This document shows, piece by piece, positions 1 to 8,431 of a DNA stretch of 64,000 nucleotides; position 1 is the stretch's first letter; each line of letters opens with the position of its first letter. The stretch is taken from positions 46,925-110,924 of the forward strand of contig CASGHK010000024.1 in NCBI GenBank assembly GCA_949320185.1, in the 5' to 3' direction. The notes beneath the pieces were generated by a model. The model made no database searches. It saw only the letters and a list, made by a program, of their open reading frames with translations, and was not told the origin of the DNA. Source of the stretch: an uncultured Methanomicrobiales archaeon. Its GTDB lineage: Archaea > Halobacteriota > Methanomicrobia > Methanomicrobiales > Methanospirillaceae. The position numbers and the translations under genes were made by a program.

Positions 1-450
1 GATTGCGAGATCTCCAGTCTAGGCACCCCCGACATATGCTCTGCCCTGCTCTCTTTCAAAGGAGTCCCGGTATCACTATCAGCCAGTAGAAAGTCATCAA
101 AAAAGATCCGTTCGATCTACATCGAAGAGGACGAACTGACAATAGAAGGAGATTTTATGAAGCAGGAGGTGACCGTATACCGACGACCGGAGACGTATGA
201 ATCGATTAATGAGCGATACGTGCAGGAAAACGTGATCGAGAAAGTGCTTGTCAACCACATCGAGCCGCTTCAGAGAGAGCTCGCTGTCTTTATCCGTTGC
301 GTCCGAGAGGGACACCCCTTCCCAATTAGTAAACAGGAAGGTTTACGCAACCTTGAAATCTGTGAAAGGATTGCACAATGCTTCATCGGTAGTCGCTCAC
401 GAAGAGGAGGTTCGAGGACTTCGAAACCGGTTGCCAGCTCGACGTCATGA
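1..450 (+). CDS. Gfo/Idh/MocA-type sugar dehydrogenase, C-terminal fragment (cut by window edge)
   Basis: The reading frame is open from base 1 to the stop at 448-450, so the gene starts before the window. The translated piece is about 149 residues. Its last part resembles the C-terminal end of Gfo/Idh/MocA-family NAD(P)-dependent oxidoreductases, with 'EPLQRELAVFIRCVREGHP' followed by 'GLRNLEICERI', the stretch that in UDP-sugar 3-dehydrogenases closes the alpha/beta C-terminal domain. The nucleotide-binding Rossmann domain would lie outside the window. The last 25 or so residues (Arg/Ser-rich) do not look like the family and may be a random extension. A role in UDP-sugar metabolism for surface glycans is inference from the family. 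Confidence 0.6.
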   Translation, partial: DCEISSLGTPDICSALLSFKGVPVSLSASRKSSKKIRSIYIEEDELTIEGDFMKQEVTVYRRPETYESINERYVQENVIEKVLVNHIEPLQRELAVFIRCVREGHPFPISKQEGLRNLEICERIAQCFIGSRSRRGGSRTSKPVASSTS

Positions 451-871
451 TCCTGTTGACCGATGTATTAACCCATTCACCCTCCAGAAACCTTTAGAGT
501 TGAGGAGACGGGCGAAGGGGGAGGTGATCAAGGGTCAGATCGCTGTCCAAGATCTGGTTATCATCATCTTTACTCAACGTATAAACACGGATGACACCCC
601 TCTGGGATTGCGCCTCCGATACTGGTTTCATCTTCAACGCAATCAGGCGGATCGTCAATATCTATGGCAGCAAAAGTCACAACCCCCACGCGGCATGCAG
701 GGGCGTGGGTCTGGCATGGCTGGGCAACATGCAGCATGTCGTCGATAGATAGCATTAATATTTGTTGTTCACCATTACTTTCCATCTTTTAACGCCCAAC
801 TGTATGCTTCCAGAAAATTTGGAATAGCCAGGGATAGGACTGCGGGGTTAACAAGAGAGTAGGAGTGAAGC
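451..871. other. Intergenic stretch without a convincing gene
   Basis: About 420 bp between the dehydrogenase fragment and the small plus-strand gene. Open frames here (for example minus 570-785) show no family resemblance, no Shine-Dalgarno site and odd composition. The stretch just before 872 is relatively AT-rich ('agcattaatatttg' near 751) and may hold the promoter of the following gene. It could be a remnant of a decayed gene, but nothing in it supports a specific call. Confidence 0.5.
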
Positions 872-1270
872 ATGAGCGAGGAGAACATGCAGGCGTTCAG
901 TCGAGCCTGTGCCAGGCAGAACAGCGTCGAGGAGATACTGGACGGACTCGAAAGAGGCCCTGAAGGGGAGTTCATCTACTTTCTGAATGAGGCCAGCCTG
1001 GCCGACTGCATTGACTGGGACCTCACTCCTCTCGAATGGGTCCGGGGCCTCAACCTGGCGCTTCTGTATAAACTCGCAGAGCCGGCGCGGGACTGGGAGG
1101 AGGCGGATTCAACGGCAAAGGCCCTCAGGAGGTTCGAAATAGCCGTGGACACCCGGGAGGACAAGGACGGGTTCTTCCACTTCAGCGTTCTCAGAGGGCG
1201 AACCATCCTTGAGCAGATGACCCATGCTCACCCTCGTGTCCGTCTTCCCGAAACCGAAGAGACGGAGTAG
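872..1270 (+). CDS. Small acidic protein of unknown function
   Basis: Encodes 132 residues. The ATG at 872 follows a good ribosome-binding site (AGGAG at about 862), which supports the start. The protein is rich in Glu, Asp and Leu, has no signal peptide or membrane segment, and looks helical and cytoplasmic, with a Trp-containing centre ('DWDLTPLEWVRGLNLALLYKL'-type region, about residues 48-68). I do not recognise the family. It stands alone: the gene before it is a fragment more than 400 bp away and the next genes are on the other strand. Confidence 0.6.
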   Translation: MSEENMQAFSRACARQNSVEEILDGLERGPEGEFIYFLNEASLADCIDWDLTPLEWVRGLNLALLYKLAEPARDWEEADSTAKALRRFEIAVDTREDKDGFFHFSVLRGRTILEQMTHAHPRVRLPETEETE

Positions 1271-1400
1271 CCATTATCCGAAAACCGGAATGGACCTGGG
1301 CCTGGAAAAATTCCGATCTCTCCCCTTATGAGCCAGCGATACGGGGATAACCAGGAGATGTTCCTCCACCGATCGGATCACTGAGGTCTCCCGTGCCACA

Positions 1401-2264
1401 TCAGGGACAGAGACGATGCCGGGCCCCAAACAGATACTCCTGCGCATACCCCGCGAATCGCCCGAAATGCCCCTTGCCGAATGACCGGAATTCCTCGTAA
1501 TGAGCCGGACTGTCCGACCTCGTCTCGAGGGCAGGGAGATAGTGCCGGCAGACGATCCGCCGTACCCAGACATCGACTGGGAACGCCTCGTACTGCTCGA
1601 GCGCGAAGAGACAGATACAGTCCGCCGCCTTTGGGCCAATACCCGAGAGGGTCATCAACTCGCCCCTCGCCTCGTCATGCGGCAGGATGGAGAGCCGGAG
1701 GAACCAATCGGGTTCGGCGATGATGGTTGAGAGGGTTCGTGTGGCGAAGGCAGCCCGGTACCCAAGGCGACAAGCCCGTAGCCCCTCGTCAGTAACGTGT
1801 GATAGGGAGGAAAGATCGGGGAACGCATGGCTCTGCCCACCATCGGACTCGATCCGCTCGCCATAATGCCGGGCGATCGCCTCAACCCGCCTCTGGACTG
1901 CCTGGATATTCGTGTTCGTCGCGCAGAGGTACGAGATCAGACACTCAAAGAGAGGTTGCCGCAGGATCCGCAGGCCGTATACCTCTTCGATTGCGGCGTG
2001 GACCACAGGGTCGCGGTCAATGGATGAGATGACCGCTTCGAGGTCGAGGTCGAGCGAGAGATAGTGCCTGACGAAGGACTCGTCTGCTCCCCGGACCTCG
2101 AGTCGGCGACCGTCCTGGCGGAGGCGGATCGCCTGGCGTCCGACCACACCCTCCCACCAGCCGTCACGCCTGACCCAGCGAAACGCCTGCCCGCACCCGA
2201 GGGTCGCATCCAGGTCGAGCGGCTCATCGACCTCGAGCAGGATCGTCTCAGGCATCGTCTTCAT
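1401..2264 (-). CDS. ogg: 8-oxoguanine DNA glycosylase (OGG1-type HhH-GPD)
   Basis: Encodes 287 residues. It excises 8-oxoguanine from DNA and nicks the strand through a lysine Schiff base (base excision repair). An N-terminal OGG domain with 'CGQAFRW' (about 24-30) precedes the helix-hairpin-helix GPD region 'LSGIGPKAADC' (about 206-216), with the expected catalytic Lys at about 212 and Asp at about 231 ('PVDVWVRR'). Length matches eukaryotic/bacterial-type OGG1 rather than the shorter archaeal AGOG. It overlaps the end of the upstream methyltransferase by 17 bp, so it is last in the rsmA-side gene run. Two ATGs (2264, 2255) are both possible starts. Confidence 0.9.
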   Translation of the reverse strand: MKTMPETILLEVDEPLDLDATLGCGQAFRWVRRDGWWEGVVGRQAIRLRQDGRRLEVRGADESFVRHYLSLDLDLEAVISSIDRDPVVHAAIEEVYGLRILRQPLFECLISYLCATNTNIQAVQRRVEAIARHYGERIESDGGQSHAFPDLSSLSHVTDEGLRACRLGYRAAFATRTLSTIIAEPDWFLRLSILPHDEARGELMTLSGIGPKAADCICLFALEQYEAFPVDVWVRRIVCRHYLPALETRSDSPAHYEEFRSFGKGHFGRFAGYAQEYLFGARHRLCP

Positions 2265-2820
2265 CCCGGACGAATCGGAGCACGACGAGGCGTTCCCCCT
2301 CGGTCAGGCACTCCTGGACAAAGCTCGTGGAGAACCCGCTCGTTCGGGCAAGGGCCAGCACCTCTTCGATGCCCGTCAGGGCCGATACCAGGAGGAGGAC
2401 CCTCCCTGCCGGTGCCAGGACCCGGTAAAGCTCCGCCAGAAAGACACTGATCGTCCGTCGGCCATCCGGCCCGCCGTCGAGGGCAAACTCGAGCCAGTCA
2501 TCCAGTCTCTCATCCGGGGACGTCGGGAGATAGGGTGGGTTGAAGAGAACCAGGTCGAACTCCCCCCGGAGGCCGTCCAGGAGGTCGGTCCGAACCACGT
2601 CGACACCTCTCGCCCGAGCTGCAGCAGCGGCATGGGGGTTGATGTCGACCGCAAGAACACTCTCGACCCGACCCAAGAGAGAGGATGCGATGTACCCGGA
2701 CCCGGTCCCAACCTCGAGGACCCGGTCCTCCGTCCTGCACTCTGCGAGCGCCGCCTTCAGCAGCAGGAGTGTGTCCTCCTCGACCGGATAGACCTGGGGA
2801 TGAGTGGGATGGTAGGTCAT
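2248..2820 (-). CDS. HemK2/Mtq2-type protein (release factor) glutamine methyltransferase
   Basis: Encodes 190 residues, the compact single-domain size typical of archaeal and eukaryotic HemK2 rather than bacterial PrmC. It has a Rossmann SAM site ('VLEVGTGSGYIA', about 34-45) and the diagnostic catalytic NPPY motif at about 94-97. The expected reaction is N5-methylation of the GGQ glutamine of release factor aRF1, although related enzymes also methylate lysine. It begins inside the stop of the upstream methyltransferase (ATGA overlap at 2817-2820), indicating translational coupling, and sits downstream of rsmA, a common archaeal arrangement. Confidence 0.88.
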   Translation of the reverse strand: MTYHPTHPQVYPVEEDTLLLLKAALAECRTEDRVLEVGTGSGYIASSLLGRVESVLAVDINPHAAAAARARGVDVVRTDLLDGLRGEFDLVLFNPPYLPTSPDERLDDWLEFALDGGPDGRRTISVFLAELYRVLAPAGRVLLLVSALTGIEEVLALARTSGFSTSFVQECLTEGERLVVLRFVRDEDDA

Positions 2821-3602
2821 GGCCGGACCGCGACCACCTGGAGTCGCACCATGGGAACCGAGACGATGCCGACATCGTCTGGCGGGTGGAGAGCGAGGTA
2901 CCGATCAACGATCGCCTGGACGAAGGTCTCCCGAAGGTGCTGGGGAACGGACTCCGTGTAGAGGAGCCAGGTGGTCCGGATCCACCCAGCGAGCCCTTCG
3001 GCCCCCTGCTGGCGCATCGTCTTCGGCAGGAGGGTGACCTCGACCGGCTCGAGGCCCGACCCCTCCAGCAGACCCGCGTACACATGGTCGTCCAGGAAGC
3101 TGTACCTCTCTTTCCGGTCCGGGAAGAAGGGCGCCCAGGGGTCCGAGACGATCAGCCCTTCGAGTACCCGGAGGATCGGCGCGGCATTTCCGGCGCCGCC
3201 CATCTGAAGAACGGCGCGACCCCCAGGGACAAGGGCGCGGGCGATCCCTGCGACGACCTGCGAATGGTCGGGAGCCCAGTGGATCGCCGCGTTCGAGAAG
3301 ACCCGGTCAAAGGCGTCCACGAACGGAATTGACTGCATGTCCCCCTGGACGAACGCCAGGTTCGAGCGGGACAGACCGTGCTCAGTCCTCGCATGCCTCA
3401 CCATCTGCTCCGAGGAATCCAGGCCCACAACATGACCGATCGGTACCCGGTCGGCGATCGATGCGGTCACCCGCCCGTCGCCTGATCCGAGATCCAGGAC
3501 CGCTTCGTCACCGCGAAGTTTGAGCAGACTCGCGAGCTCGTCGGCCCAGATCGCCTGCGCACGGGCATTCTGCGAATAGTCCCTCGGATCCCAGCGGGGC
3601 AT
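2817..3602 (-). CDS. Class I SAM-dependent methyltransferase (trans-aconitate methyltransferase-like)
   Basis: Encodes 261 residues from the ATG at 3602; the open frame extends further upstream but that part is low-complexity and unlike the family. It shows motif I 'VLDLGSGDGRVT', then 'GLDSSEQMV', and 'VFSNAAIHWAPDH', the post-I and motif II pattern of Tam/ubiquinone-type methyltransferases. The substrate is unknown. A TATA-like 'CCTTATCA' about 29 nt before the ATG and no clear Shine-Dalgarno site suggest a leaderless transcript. It is coupled to the HemK-type gene by a 4-bp overlap, so the product may act in the same translation or repair context, but that is only inference. Confidence 0.75.
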   Translation of the reverse strand: MPRWDPRDYSQNARAQAIWADELASLLKLRGDEAVLDLGSGDGRVTASIADRVPIGHVVGLDSSEQMVRHARTEHGLSRSNLAFVQGDMQSIPFVDAFDRVFSNAAIHWAPDHSQVVAGIARALVPGGRAVLQMGGAGNAAPILRVLEGLIVSDPWAPFFPDRKERYSFLDDHVYAGLLEGSGLEPVEVTLLPKTMRQQGAEGLAGWIRTTWLLYTESVPQHLRETFVQAIVDRYLALHPPDDVGIVSVPMVRLQVVAVRP

Positions 3603-3754
3603 GGAAGAAGGTCCGCACGGCCACCTGATAAGGCTCGCGATCACCAACCAGGGGCATGAAGAGATCATCCCCGAGTGGTCACCTACCGGGGCCCATTTGG
3701 TGCCGGTCCGTCGCCTGTAGAACCGAGACCGACAGACGCCGGGGGGTGGTTGGC

Positions 3755-4549
3755 TCACCCCGAGATGGCGCTGACGAGGTTCGTGATTGTTGCGTAGTCC
3801 TCCAGATAGAGGGCCTCCGGCCGACTTGAGAGGACCTCGTCGGGGAGCGCGTCGAGAAGGTGGCACACCACGGACGCACCCAGGACCCCGGAAGCGCCTT
3901 TCAAACCGTTTCGGACTGTCTTTCGCCGCTGCGAAAAGAGTGCACGGACAACCTGGCCATAGACCTCCCGGTCCTCGATGGGAAAGAGGGGATCCCGGGG
4001 GGTGATACGGACCACCATCGAGTCCACCTCGGGTGGGGGTGAGAACGATGAGGGGGGGAGGACGAAGCAGGCTTCGACCCGGGCGAAGGTCTGGACCATC
4101 ACCGAGAGCCGGCCACAGTCCGGTGTCCCGACGTAGGCACGCATCCTCTCGGCGAACTCGCGCTGAAACATCAGGACGGCCGCCTCGTAGGGCGTGTCGA
4201 GGAGGCGGAAGACGACCGGCGAGGAGATCGAGTAGGGCAGGTTCGAGACCATCACCTGGAAAGGGGGCCAGGGATGCCGGGCGGCATCCCCCTGGTGAAG
4301 GACGAGCCGCTCCTCGGATATCTCTCGGGAGAACCGGCCGCTCAGGTGATCGATCAGCCGGTGATCGAACTCGATCGCTTCAACAAGGGCGCCCGCGTCC
4401 AGGAGTGCGGTCGTCAGGACACCCAGACCAGGACCGATCTCCAGGACACGACGACCCTCGAGCGGCCAGGCCTCGACGATCCGACTGACTGCGTCGGAGT
4501 CATTCAGGAAGTGCTGACCGTGTCTGACTCCCAGGTAAATCCCTCCCAC
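3755..4549 (-). CDS. rsmA: 16S rRNA (adenine-N6)-dimethyltransferase RsmA/KsgA
   Basis: Encodes 264 residues. It dimethylates the two adjacent adenines in the 3'-terminal helix 45 of 16S rRNA late in small-subunit assembly. It has the RHGQHFL start typical of the family, a SAM loop 'EIGPGLGVLT' (about 37-46), acidic 'EFD' (about 60-62) and the catalytic 'NLPY' (103-106), then the helical C-terminal domain with 'LFSQRRKTVRNGL'. The first possible codon is a GTG at 4549; no in-frame ATG occurs before the conserved region, so GTG is the likely start. In many archaea rsmA follows L21e-rpoF-DUF655; here a plus-strand membrane gene separates them. Confidence 0.93.
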   Translation of the reverse strand: MGGIYLGVRHGQHFLNDSDAVSRIVEAWPLEGRRVLEIGPGLGVLTTALLDAGALVEAIEFDHRLIDHLSGRFSREISEERLVLHQGDAARHPWPPFQVMVSNLPYSISSPVVFRLLDTPYEAAVLMFQREFAERMRAYVGTPDCGRLSVMVQTFARVEACFVLPPSSFSPPPEVDSMVVRITPRDPLFPIEDREVYGQVVRALFSQRRKTVRNGLKGASGVLGASVVCHLLDALPDEVLSSRPEALYLEDYATITNLVSAISG

Positions 4550-4745
4550 ATCATCTCATCTCCAAGACCGATCGATCCTGCGGCATACGTTGCCGTGGAT
4601 CGATTATCAACATACGGGATATTCCGAACCTGCCTCCTCCCCTGAAGAACCGGATTGAGGAGGGCGAAAGAAGGTATTTCCTCTACAACAGGCCCGAACG
4701 ACAGGCACGTTAATGCGGCGCCAGCGACCACGGATCCCGTGCGAT

Positions 4746-5225
4746 ATGATGACAGGGGAAGATAAAACATCGGAGGAGCAGGCAGACGCACTCCAGCGGT
4801 TCTTTGTCCGTCCGTTCTTTCTCTCCCTCACAATCGGCATCCCGTTCTGCATTTACAAGTTCCTCTTTGGTCTCTCTGCGATCAGGACGGGCGCGGCCCT
4901 CCTCGTCTCACTCGGAGTCCTCGTCGTGGCATGGGCGACCGTGGACCTCATCATGAATGCAGCCCGCTCTGCACTGGACCTTGCCGGCCGGTCCGCCCCG
5001 TTCGAGTACTGCACCATCGCCCAGGTAGGGCGTCTTATCAGGCGCCCCATGGTCTTTCTCGCGGTGGATACCCTACTCTCGTTTGGCGCCATCTGTATTA
5101 TGCTCTGGTCCGGGTGGATCGGGGGGCTGACACCAGGAGAGACGGCACTCTGGAACGGCGCCACCACCCTGAACCTGATAAGCTTATCGATCGTCTCTCT
5201 GTATAACGAGATGAAAAAGATCTGA
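4746..5225 (+). CDS. Small integral membrane protein of unknown function
   Basis: Encodes 159 residues from the ATG at 4746 (a longer frame to 4713 adds an Arg-rich stretch and is less likely). A short charged N-terminus is followed by four probable membrane segments, around residues 20-42, 46-68, 100-122 and 132-150. No family is recognised and there are no catalytic motifs. It is on the opposite strand to its neighbours and interrupts the usual DUF655-rsmA adjacency, so it is probably an insertion specific to this lineage. Confidence 0.65.
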   Translation: MMTGEDKTSEEQADALQRFFVRPFFLSLTIGIPFCIYKFLFGLSAIRTGAALLVSLGVLVVAWATVDLIMNAARSALDLAGRSAPFEYCTIAQVGRLIRRPMVFLAVDTLLSFGAICIMLWSGWIGGLTPGETALWNGATTLNLISLSIVSLYNEMKKI

Positions 5226-5332
5226 GTACTGGCTCGAACCCGTTGGTTCATTGAACGGCCAAGGAACGAATGAGGCACAGCAGTTGGGACGGCCCAATGA
5301 ATAGTTGGAGGGGGACAGAACCTCCCCCCCCC

Positions 5333-5340
5333 AAAAAAAA
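5333..5340 (-). terminator. T-tract terminator of the ribosomal/SRP superoperon
   Basis: On the minus strand a run of eight T (plus-strand A8 at 5333-5340) lies 12 bp after the stop of the DUF655 gene. Archaeal RNA polymerase terminates at oligo-T tracts without needing a hairpin. It is followed by an unusual run of G (C on the plus strand). It marks the end of the long minus-strand gene series that begins with S19e. Confidence 0.7.
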
Positions 5341-5351
5341 GAAGGAGTCTC

Positions 5352-5912
5352 TCACCTCGACGTGAAGAGGTGGTACTTCACGTCAGGATCCTGGAGTTCC
5401 TCAAGGATCCGGTCGATTATCATCCGCTCAGGATGCGGGATTCCCTTGATCCGGCCCGAGATGTCAGCGAAGGACTCGAACGGTCTCTTCTCCCGTGCCT
5501 CCAGTACCTCCCACATCAGTTTCTTGCCGATGCCGGGGAGGAGGTGGAGCATGTGCAACTTCGGACTGATCGAGATCGCCCTGTTGAAGAACTGGACGAA
5601 GTTCGCCTCGTTCTCATGGACCAGCTGGTCGATGACGTATGGGAGTTCGAGCTTCGCCACCTGGGTCAGATCCTGGTAAAAGATACGCCGCTTGACGCGT
5701 TCGACCTTCTCGCGTTCGCCATCCCCGATGTACACGCGCTCGTGGATCTTGATCTCAATCTTCTTCGGGACGAGCTCGAGCAGTTTGAACTGATCGGTCC
5801 CAACCGCCTGGACGACCGGCTCCCGCCGGAAGCCAGAGCGAAGGTCGTCGTGGTTCCCCTTCATGAGGACATCCAGGACGACGGCGTGCAGCTCCTTCTT
5901 ATCGGACTTCAT
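5352..5912 (-). CDS. DUF655 protein, predicted RNA/DNA-binding (OB-fold + HhH)
   Basis: Encodes 186 residues, the normal size of the archaeal DUF655 family. The first half is the beta-rich, OB-like DUF655 region ('VVLDVLMKGN...ERVYIGDG'). The second half contains a helix-hairpin-helix 'LLPGIGKKLMWEVLEARE' (about 123-140) that probably binds nucleic acid. Its constant position next to rpoF, L21e and rsmA across archaea suggests a role in transcription or ribosome biogenesis, but the function is not established. It starts 9 bp after rpoF and is the last gene before the T-tract terminator. Confidence 0.85.
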   Translation of the reverse strand: MKSDKKELHAVVLDVLMKGNHDDLRSGFRREPVVQAVGTDQFKLLELVPKKIEIKIHERVYIGDGEREKVERVKRRIFYQDLTQVAKLELPYVIDQLVHENEANFVQFFNRAISISPKLHMLHLLPGIGKKLMWEVLEAREKRPFESFADISGRIKGIPHPERMIIDRILEELQDPDVKYHLFTSR

Positions 5913-5921
5913 CGGACACCC

Positions 5922-6272
5922 TCAGAAGTGGGTGAGCACTATCTCGAGGATCTGGTCCAGTTCCTCGCCCGACAGCGTGAACCGCTCCTTCGCGTAGATC
6001 GCCCGGAGTTCGTCGCGTGAACGCGGCATCAGGTTCGCTATCCGATACGCGATCTCGGGTCGCATCTTCTCGAGGCCCGATAGAGCTTCAACAAGGGCCC
6101 TCGACTTCTCCGGCGTCGTCTTGGAGAGCAGGTTTGCATGCTCGATCGAACGCCGTAGCTCGTACGACATCTCCCTCTCCAGGCCGAGCCGATCGGCCTC
6201 GACACGGAGCAGGATCTCCCTTACTTCAGGGAGGGTTACCTTCTCCTCGAACTGCACTGCCTTGACCTTCAT
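5922..6272 (-). CDS. rpoF: DNA-directed RNA polymerase subunit F (Rpb4-like)
   Basis: Encodes 116 residues from the ATG at 6272 (a TTG two codons upstream is unlikely). It is the archaeal Rpo4/RpoF subunit that pairs with RpoE (Rpo7) in the RNA polymerase stalk. An N-terminal segment, which contacts Rpo7, is followed by the all-helical HRDC-like domain ending 'KERFTLSGEELDQILEIVL'. It lies 58 bp after L21e and 9 bp before DUF655, the classic archaeal order. Confidence 0.9.
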   Translation of the reverse strand: MKVKAVQFEEKVTLPEVREILLRVEADRLGLEREMSYELRRSIEHANLLSKTTPEKSRALVEALSGLEKMRPEIAYRIANLMPRSRDELRAIYAKERFTLSGEELDQILEIVLTHF

Positions 6273-6336
6273 GGACAACCTGCCGTGGGCTTGTATTCTC
6301 CCGCGCGGAAGTTAGTTGTTGTGATTCGCGCCGCAC

Positions 6337-6630
6337 TCAGAGCCGCTGGGCCTTGAGGTGCTGCGGGCGGGCAATGACGATCTTCTCGGCATCTCCGTCC
6401 TTGATCGTGAGCATCCAGGCGCGTCCGCGCTGACCGATAACTTTCCCCGTCTTGCCGTGGAACCGGCGGTGGGGCATTCCCTTCTGGACCGAGGGCTCGC
6501 AGACGATATGGACCGCCTGACCGGGCTCGAACCGCTGGATCAGGGCCGTAACGGGCTGAATGCCACGCTTCCGGAGATCCTTTTTGAACTTATACCGCGT
6601 CTTCTTCCGCGGACCGTTGTGATGTGCCAT
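6337..6630 (-). CDS. rpl21e: Large-subunit ribosomal protein eL21 (L21e)
   Basis: Encodes 97 residues with the family start 'MAHHNGPRKKTRYKF' and the SH3-like barrel marked by 'PVTALIQRFEPGQAVHIV' and 'HGKTGKVIGQRGRAW'. It is a structural component of the 50S subunit shared with eukaryotes. Its first 41 bp overlap the 3' end of pus10 in another frame, so its start lies inside the upstream gene and translation is probably coupled. Confidence 0.96.
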   Translation of the reverse strand: MAHHNGPRKKTRYKFKKDLRKRGIQPVTALIQRFEPGQAVHIVCEPSVQKGMPHRRFHGKTGKVIGQRGRAWMLTIKDGDAEKIVIARPQHLKAQRL

Positions 6631-7864
6631 GGTTCTCTTCCTCCGTCGGGTCTTGTACCAGGACGACGTCGAGGCGGGTGACCCGCGCGGGCATTCCGAC
6701 CTCCTGAGCGAAACTTGGACGGGTTCGTCCCCCGTCGCCGGAGATCAGCTCCTTGATGTAAAGTCCGGCCTCACCGAGGACCTCGACCAGAACACCAGCC
6801 CCCTCCCGTCCCAGATACTGAATATCCAGGACGGTCCGATCCCGCACCTTGTCCGCCCGACGATGAGCTACCCGAGCTGGGGTGCGCTGCTGTATCGTGA
6901 CCCCCCTGAGGGCCGAAAGGGCGGATTCGATAGCGTCATCGGAGAGTACGCCGTCTACCTCGACCAGAATCCTGTATTTTTTATGCGATCGGCTCGACTT
7001 AAGGGTTTCCACCTCGGAGCGTGCCGCCGGGCGAACGAGGTTCACCTCGACCCGCCCCGCGGCGGATTCGTTGACCGCCCTTTCGAGAGCGGGGATGTCG
7101 ATGGTGCGCTTCCGAGGTCCGACCACCTCGAGGATGAAGGGACGCCCGGTGCCGATCATACGGGCATCAATATCCTCGCGTCCGGACCCGTGAAGCACCG
7201 CTCCGTCAGCGCGGAGTGTTGTCGAGATCGGGAGGCCGATCAGCTCCTCGACCGAGTCGGGATATTGCTTGCCCGTGAAGTTACACCGCTCACAACCGGC
7301 CCCCCGACAGGCACGACAGTCCCAGTGAGTCTGCGGGATCCCGCGCTCGAGTTTGCGGTACCGACCAAAGATAAAGAGAGGTGACCGCTGGACATCGACT
7401 GCCCTGTTGGCGATGTCGAGCACCACGACGATCTCCGGCTGCTTGAAATCCACCACCCGGCCGGTCTTCGCCGAGACGCGTTTCCCGATCTCGCGGTTCA
7501 TCTCCGACTTCATGGGCTCCGCGTGCGAGAGAGAGAGGTCGGACCAGATCATCTCCTCGTTCTCCGCGAGGAGGGGCGGCACCCGTGTGCCGACCAGGAA
7601 CGTCACGTACTCGAGCTCTTCCAGGGCAGTGACGACCCGATCAGCCCACTCGTCGAGCGAGTCGAAGAGGCCCCCGCAGATGCAGCAGTCGCCGGCGGGT
7701 GGAACGTACGGCTCATGCCGTTCGATCACCCGGGCAATCCTGAGTGCGCGGCCCCTCTCCTCGTTCGTAAGACCATGCGAACGTTTGCCGAAGAATCTCC
7801 CGAGGCAGGCATCGCAGCAATCGCCATAGGAGAGGATCGCATCCACATCCTCCAAGACAGTCAT
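6590..7864 (-). CDS. pus10: tRNA pseudouridine(54/55) synthase Pus10
   Basis: Encodes 424 residues. In archaea Pus10 forms pseudouridine 55 and often 54 in the tRNA T-loop. The N-terminal accessory region carries two cysteine clusters ('CCDAC' near 16-20 and 'CCICGG' near 60-65) that bind zinc, followed by a THUMP-like fold. Another cysteine set is at about 183-194. The catalytic region has 'SGREDIDARMIGTGRPF' (about 227-243) containing the conserved catalytic Asp. It is coupled to trmY by an ATGA overlap; TrmY methylates pseudouridine 54, so the two genes form a consecutive modification pathway. The last 41 bp overlap L21e. Confidence 0.95.
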   Translation of the reverse strand: MTVLEDVDAILSYGDCCDACLGRFFGKRSHGLTNEERGRALRIARVIERHEPYVPPAGDCCICGGLFDSLDEWADRVVTALEELEYVTFLVGTRVPPLLAENEEMIWSDLSLSHAEPMKSEMNREIGKRVSAKTGRVVDFKQPEIVVVLDIANRAVDVQRSPLFIFGRYRKLERGIPQTHWDCRACRGAGCERCNFTGKQYPDSVEELIGLPISTTLRADGAVLHGSGREDIDARMIGTGRPFILEVVGPRKRTIDIPALERAVNESAAGRVEVNLVRPAARSEVETLKSSRSHKKYRILVEVDGVLSDDAIESALSALRGVTIQQRTPARVAHRRADKVRDRTVLDIQYLGREGAGVLVEVLGEAGLYIKELISGDGGRTRPSFAQEVGMPARVTRLDVVLVQDPTEEENHGTSQRSAEEDAV

Positions 7865-8430
7865 GATTCCCTCCGGTCGAGTTCGTTCAGGAGGACGGTG
7901 ACAGTGTGGTCTCCATGCAGCGAGCGCGGACCCACCGAGTACCTCGGTAGCTCGCCGACGAGTGACATCTCCGCCCCGTCTAGGTTCAGATGGTCCGAGA
8001 GAAGGAAGGCCTCCGGGAGGCGTTCGGCAGCCCGAATGTCCTCTCCGCCCTCCTCGAGAAGCACGAACGAGTGCTCGGTGAGAAGCCGATCCAGCCCCCC
8101 CACCCGTACTGAGACACCCTTCGTCGATTCCCTGAACTCATGGCCCGCGTCCAGCTCGAGAGCCTTTTTTATCAGCGAGCCAGCGGAGCGCTCGTCGGGA
8201 TTCAGATATCGAACTCGATCGCCCAGGAACCGGACCGTCTTATCCGGCCCCGGTTCGCCTCGGAGAACAAGGTAACAGACGACGTCGCGCCGCAGGTCAT
8301 GCGAGAGGAAGAAAGAGGTGTTGACCACCCGGCAGAGCACGTCCATCCGCCCTGCACCTCCGGGCATGTCGTTGAGAGACCAGCTCGCGTCGGTGCGAGC
8401 CCGGTGGCCGATCACGGCAAAAACAGTCAT
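7861..8430 (-). CDS. trmY: tRNA (pseudouridine(54)-N1)-methyltransferase TrmY
   Basis: Encodes 189 residues. It is a SPOUT-class methyltransferase that converts pseudouridine 54 of tRNA to N1-methylpseudouridine, the archaeal substitute for ribothymidine. Family marks are the start 'TVFAVIGHRARTD', the 'LNDMPGGAGRMDVLCR' region and the C-terminal SAM-knot segment around 'EMSLVGELPRYSVGPRSL'. It starts 1 bp after srp54 and overlaps pus10, which makes its substrate, by 4 bp. Confidence 0.94.
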   Translation of the reverse strand: MTVFAVIGHRARTDASWSLNDMPGGAGRMDVLCRVVNTSFFLSHDLRRDVVCYLVLRGEPGPDKTVRFLGDRVRYLNPDERSAGSLIKKALELDAGHEFRESTKGVSVRVGGLDRLLTEHSFVLLEEGGEDIRAAERLPEAFLLSDHLNLDGAEMSLVGELPRYSVGPRSLHGDHTVTVLLNELDRRES

Positions 8431-8431
8431 C

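Noticed and set aside
248..748. 166-residue plus-strand open frame after the dehydrogenase fragment
   Set aside because: It overlaps the recognised C-terminal piece in another frame, has no ribosome-binding site and no family-like segments.
570..785. 71-residue minus-strand open frame
   Set aside because: Unusual Cys/Pro content, no start signal and no recognisable fold. Kept only as part of the unexplained gap.
5318..5343. C10 followed by A8 as a phase-variable homopolymer
   Set aside because: It is intergenic, after the DUF655 stop, and is better explained as the T-tract terminator of the minus-strand operon.
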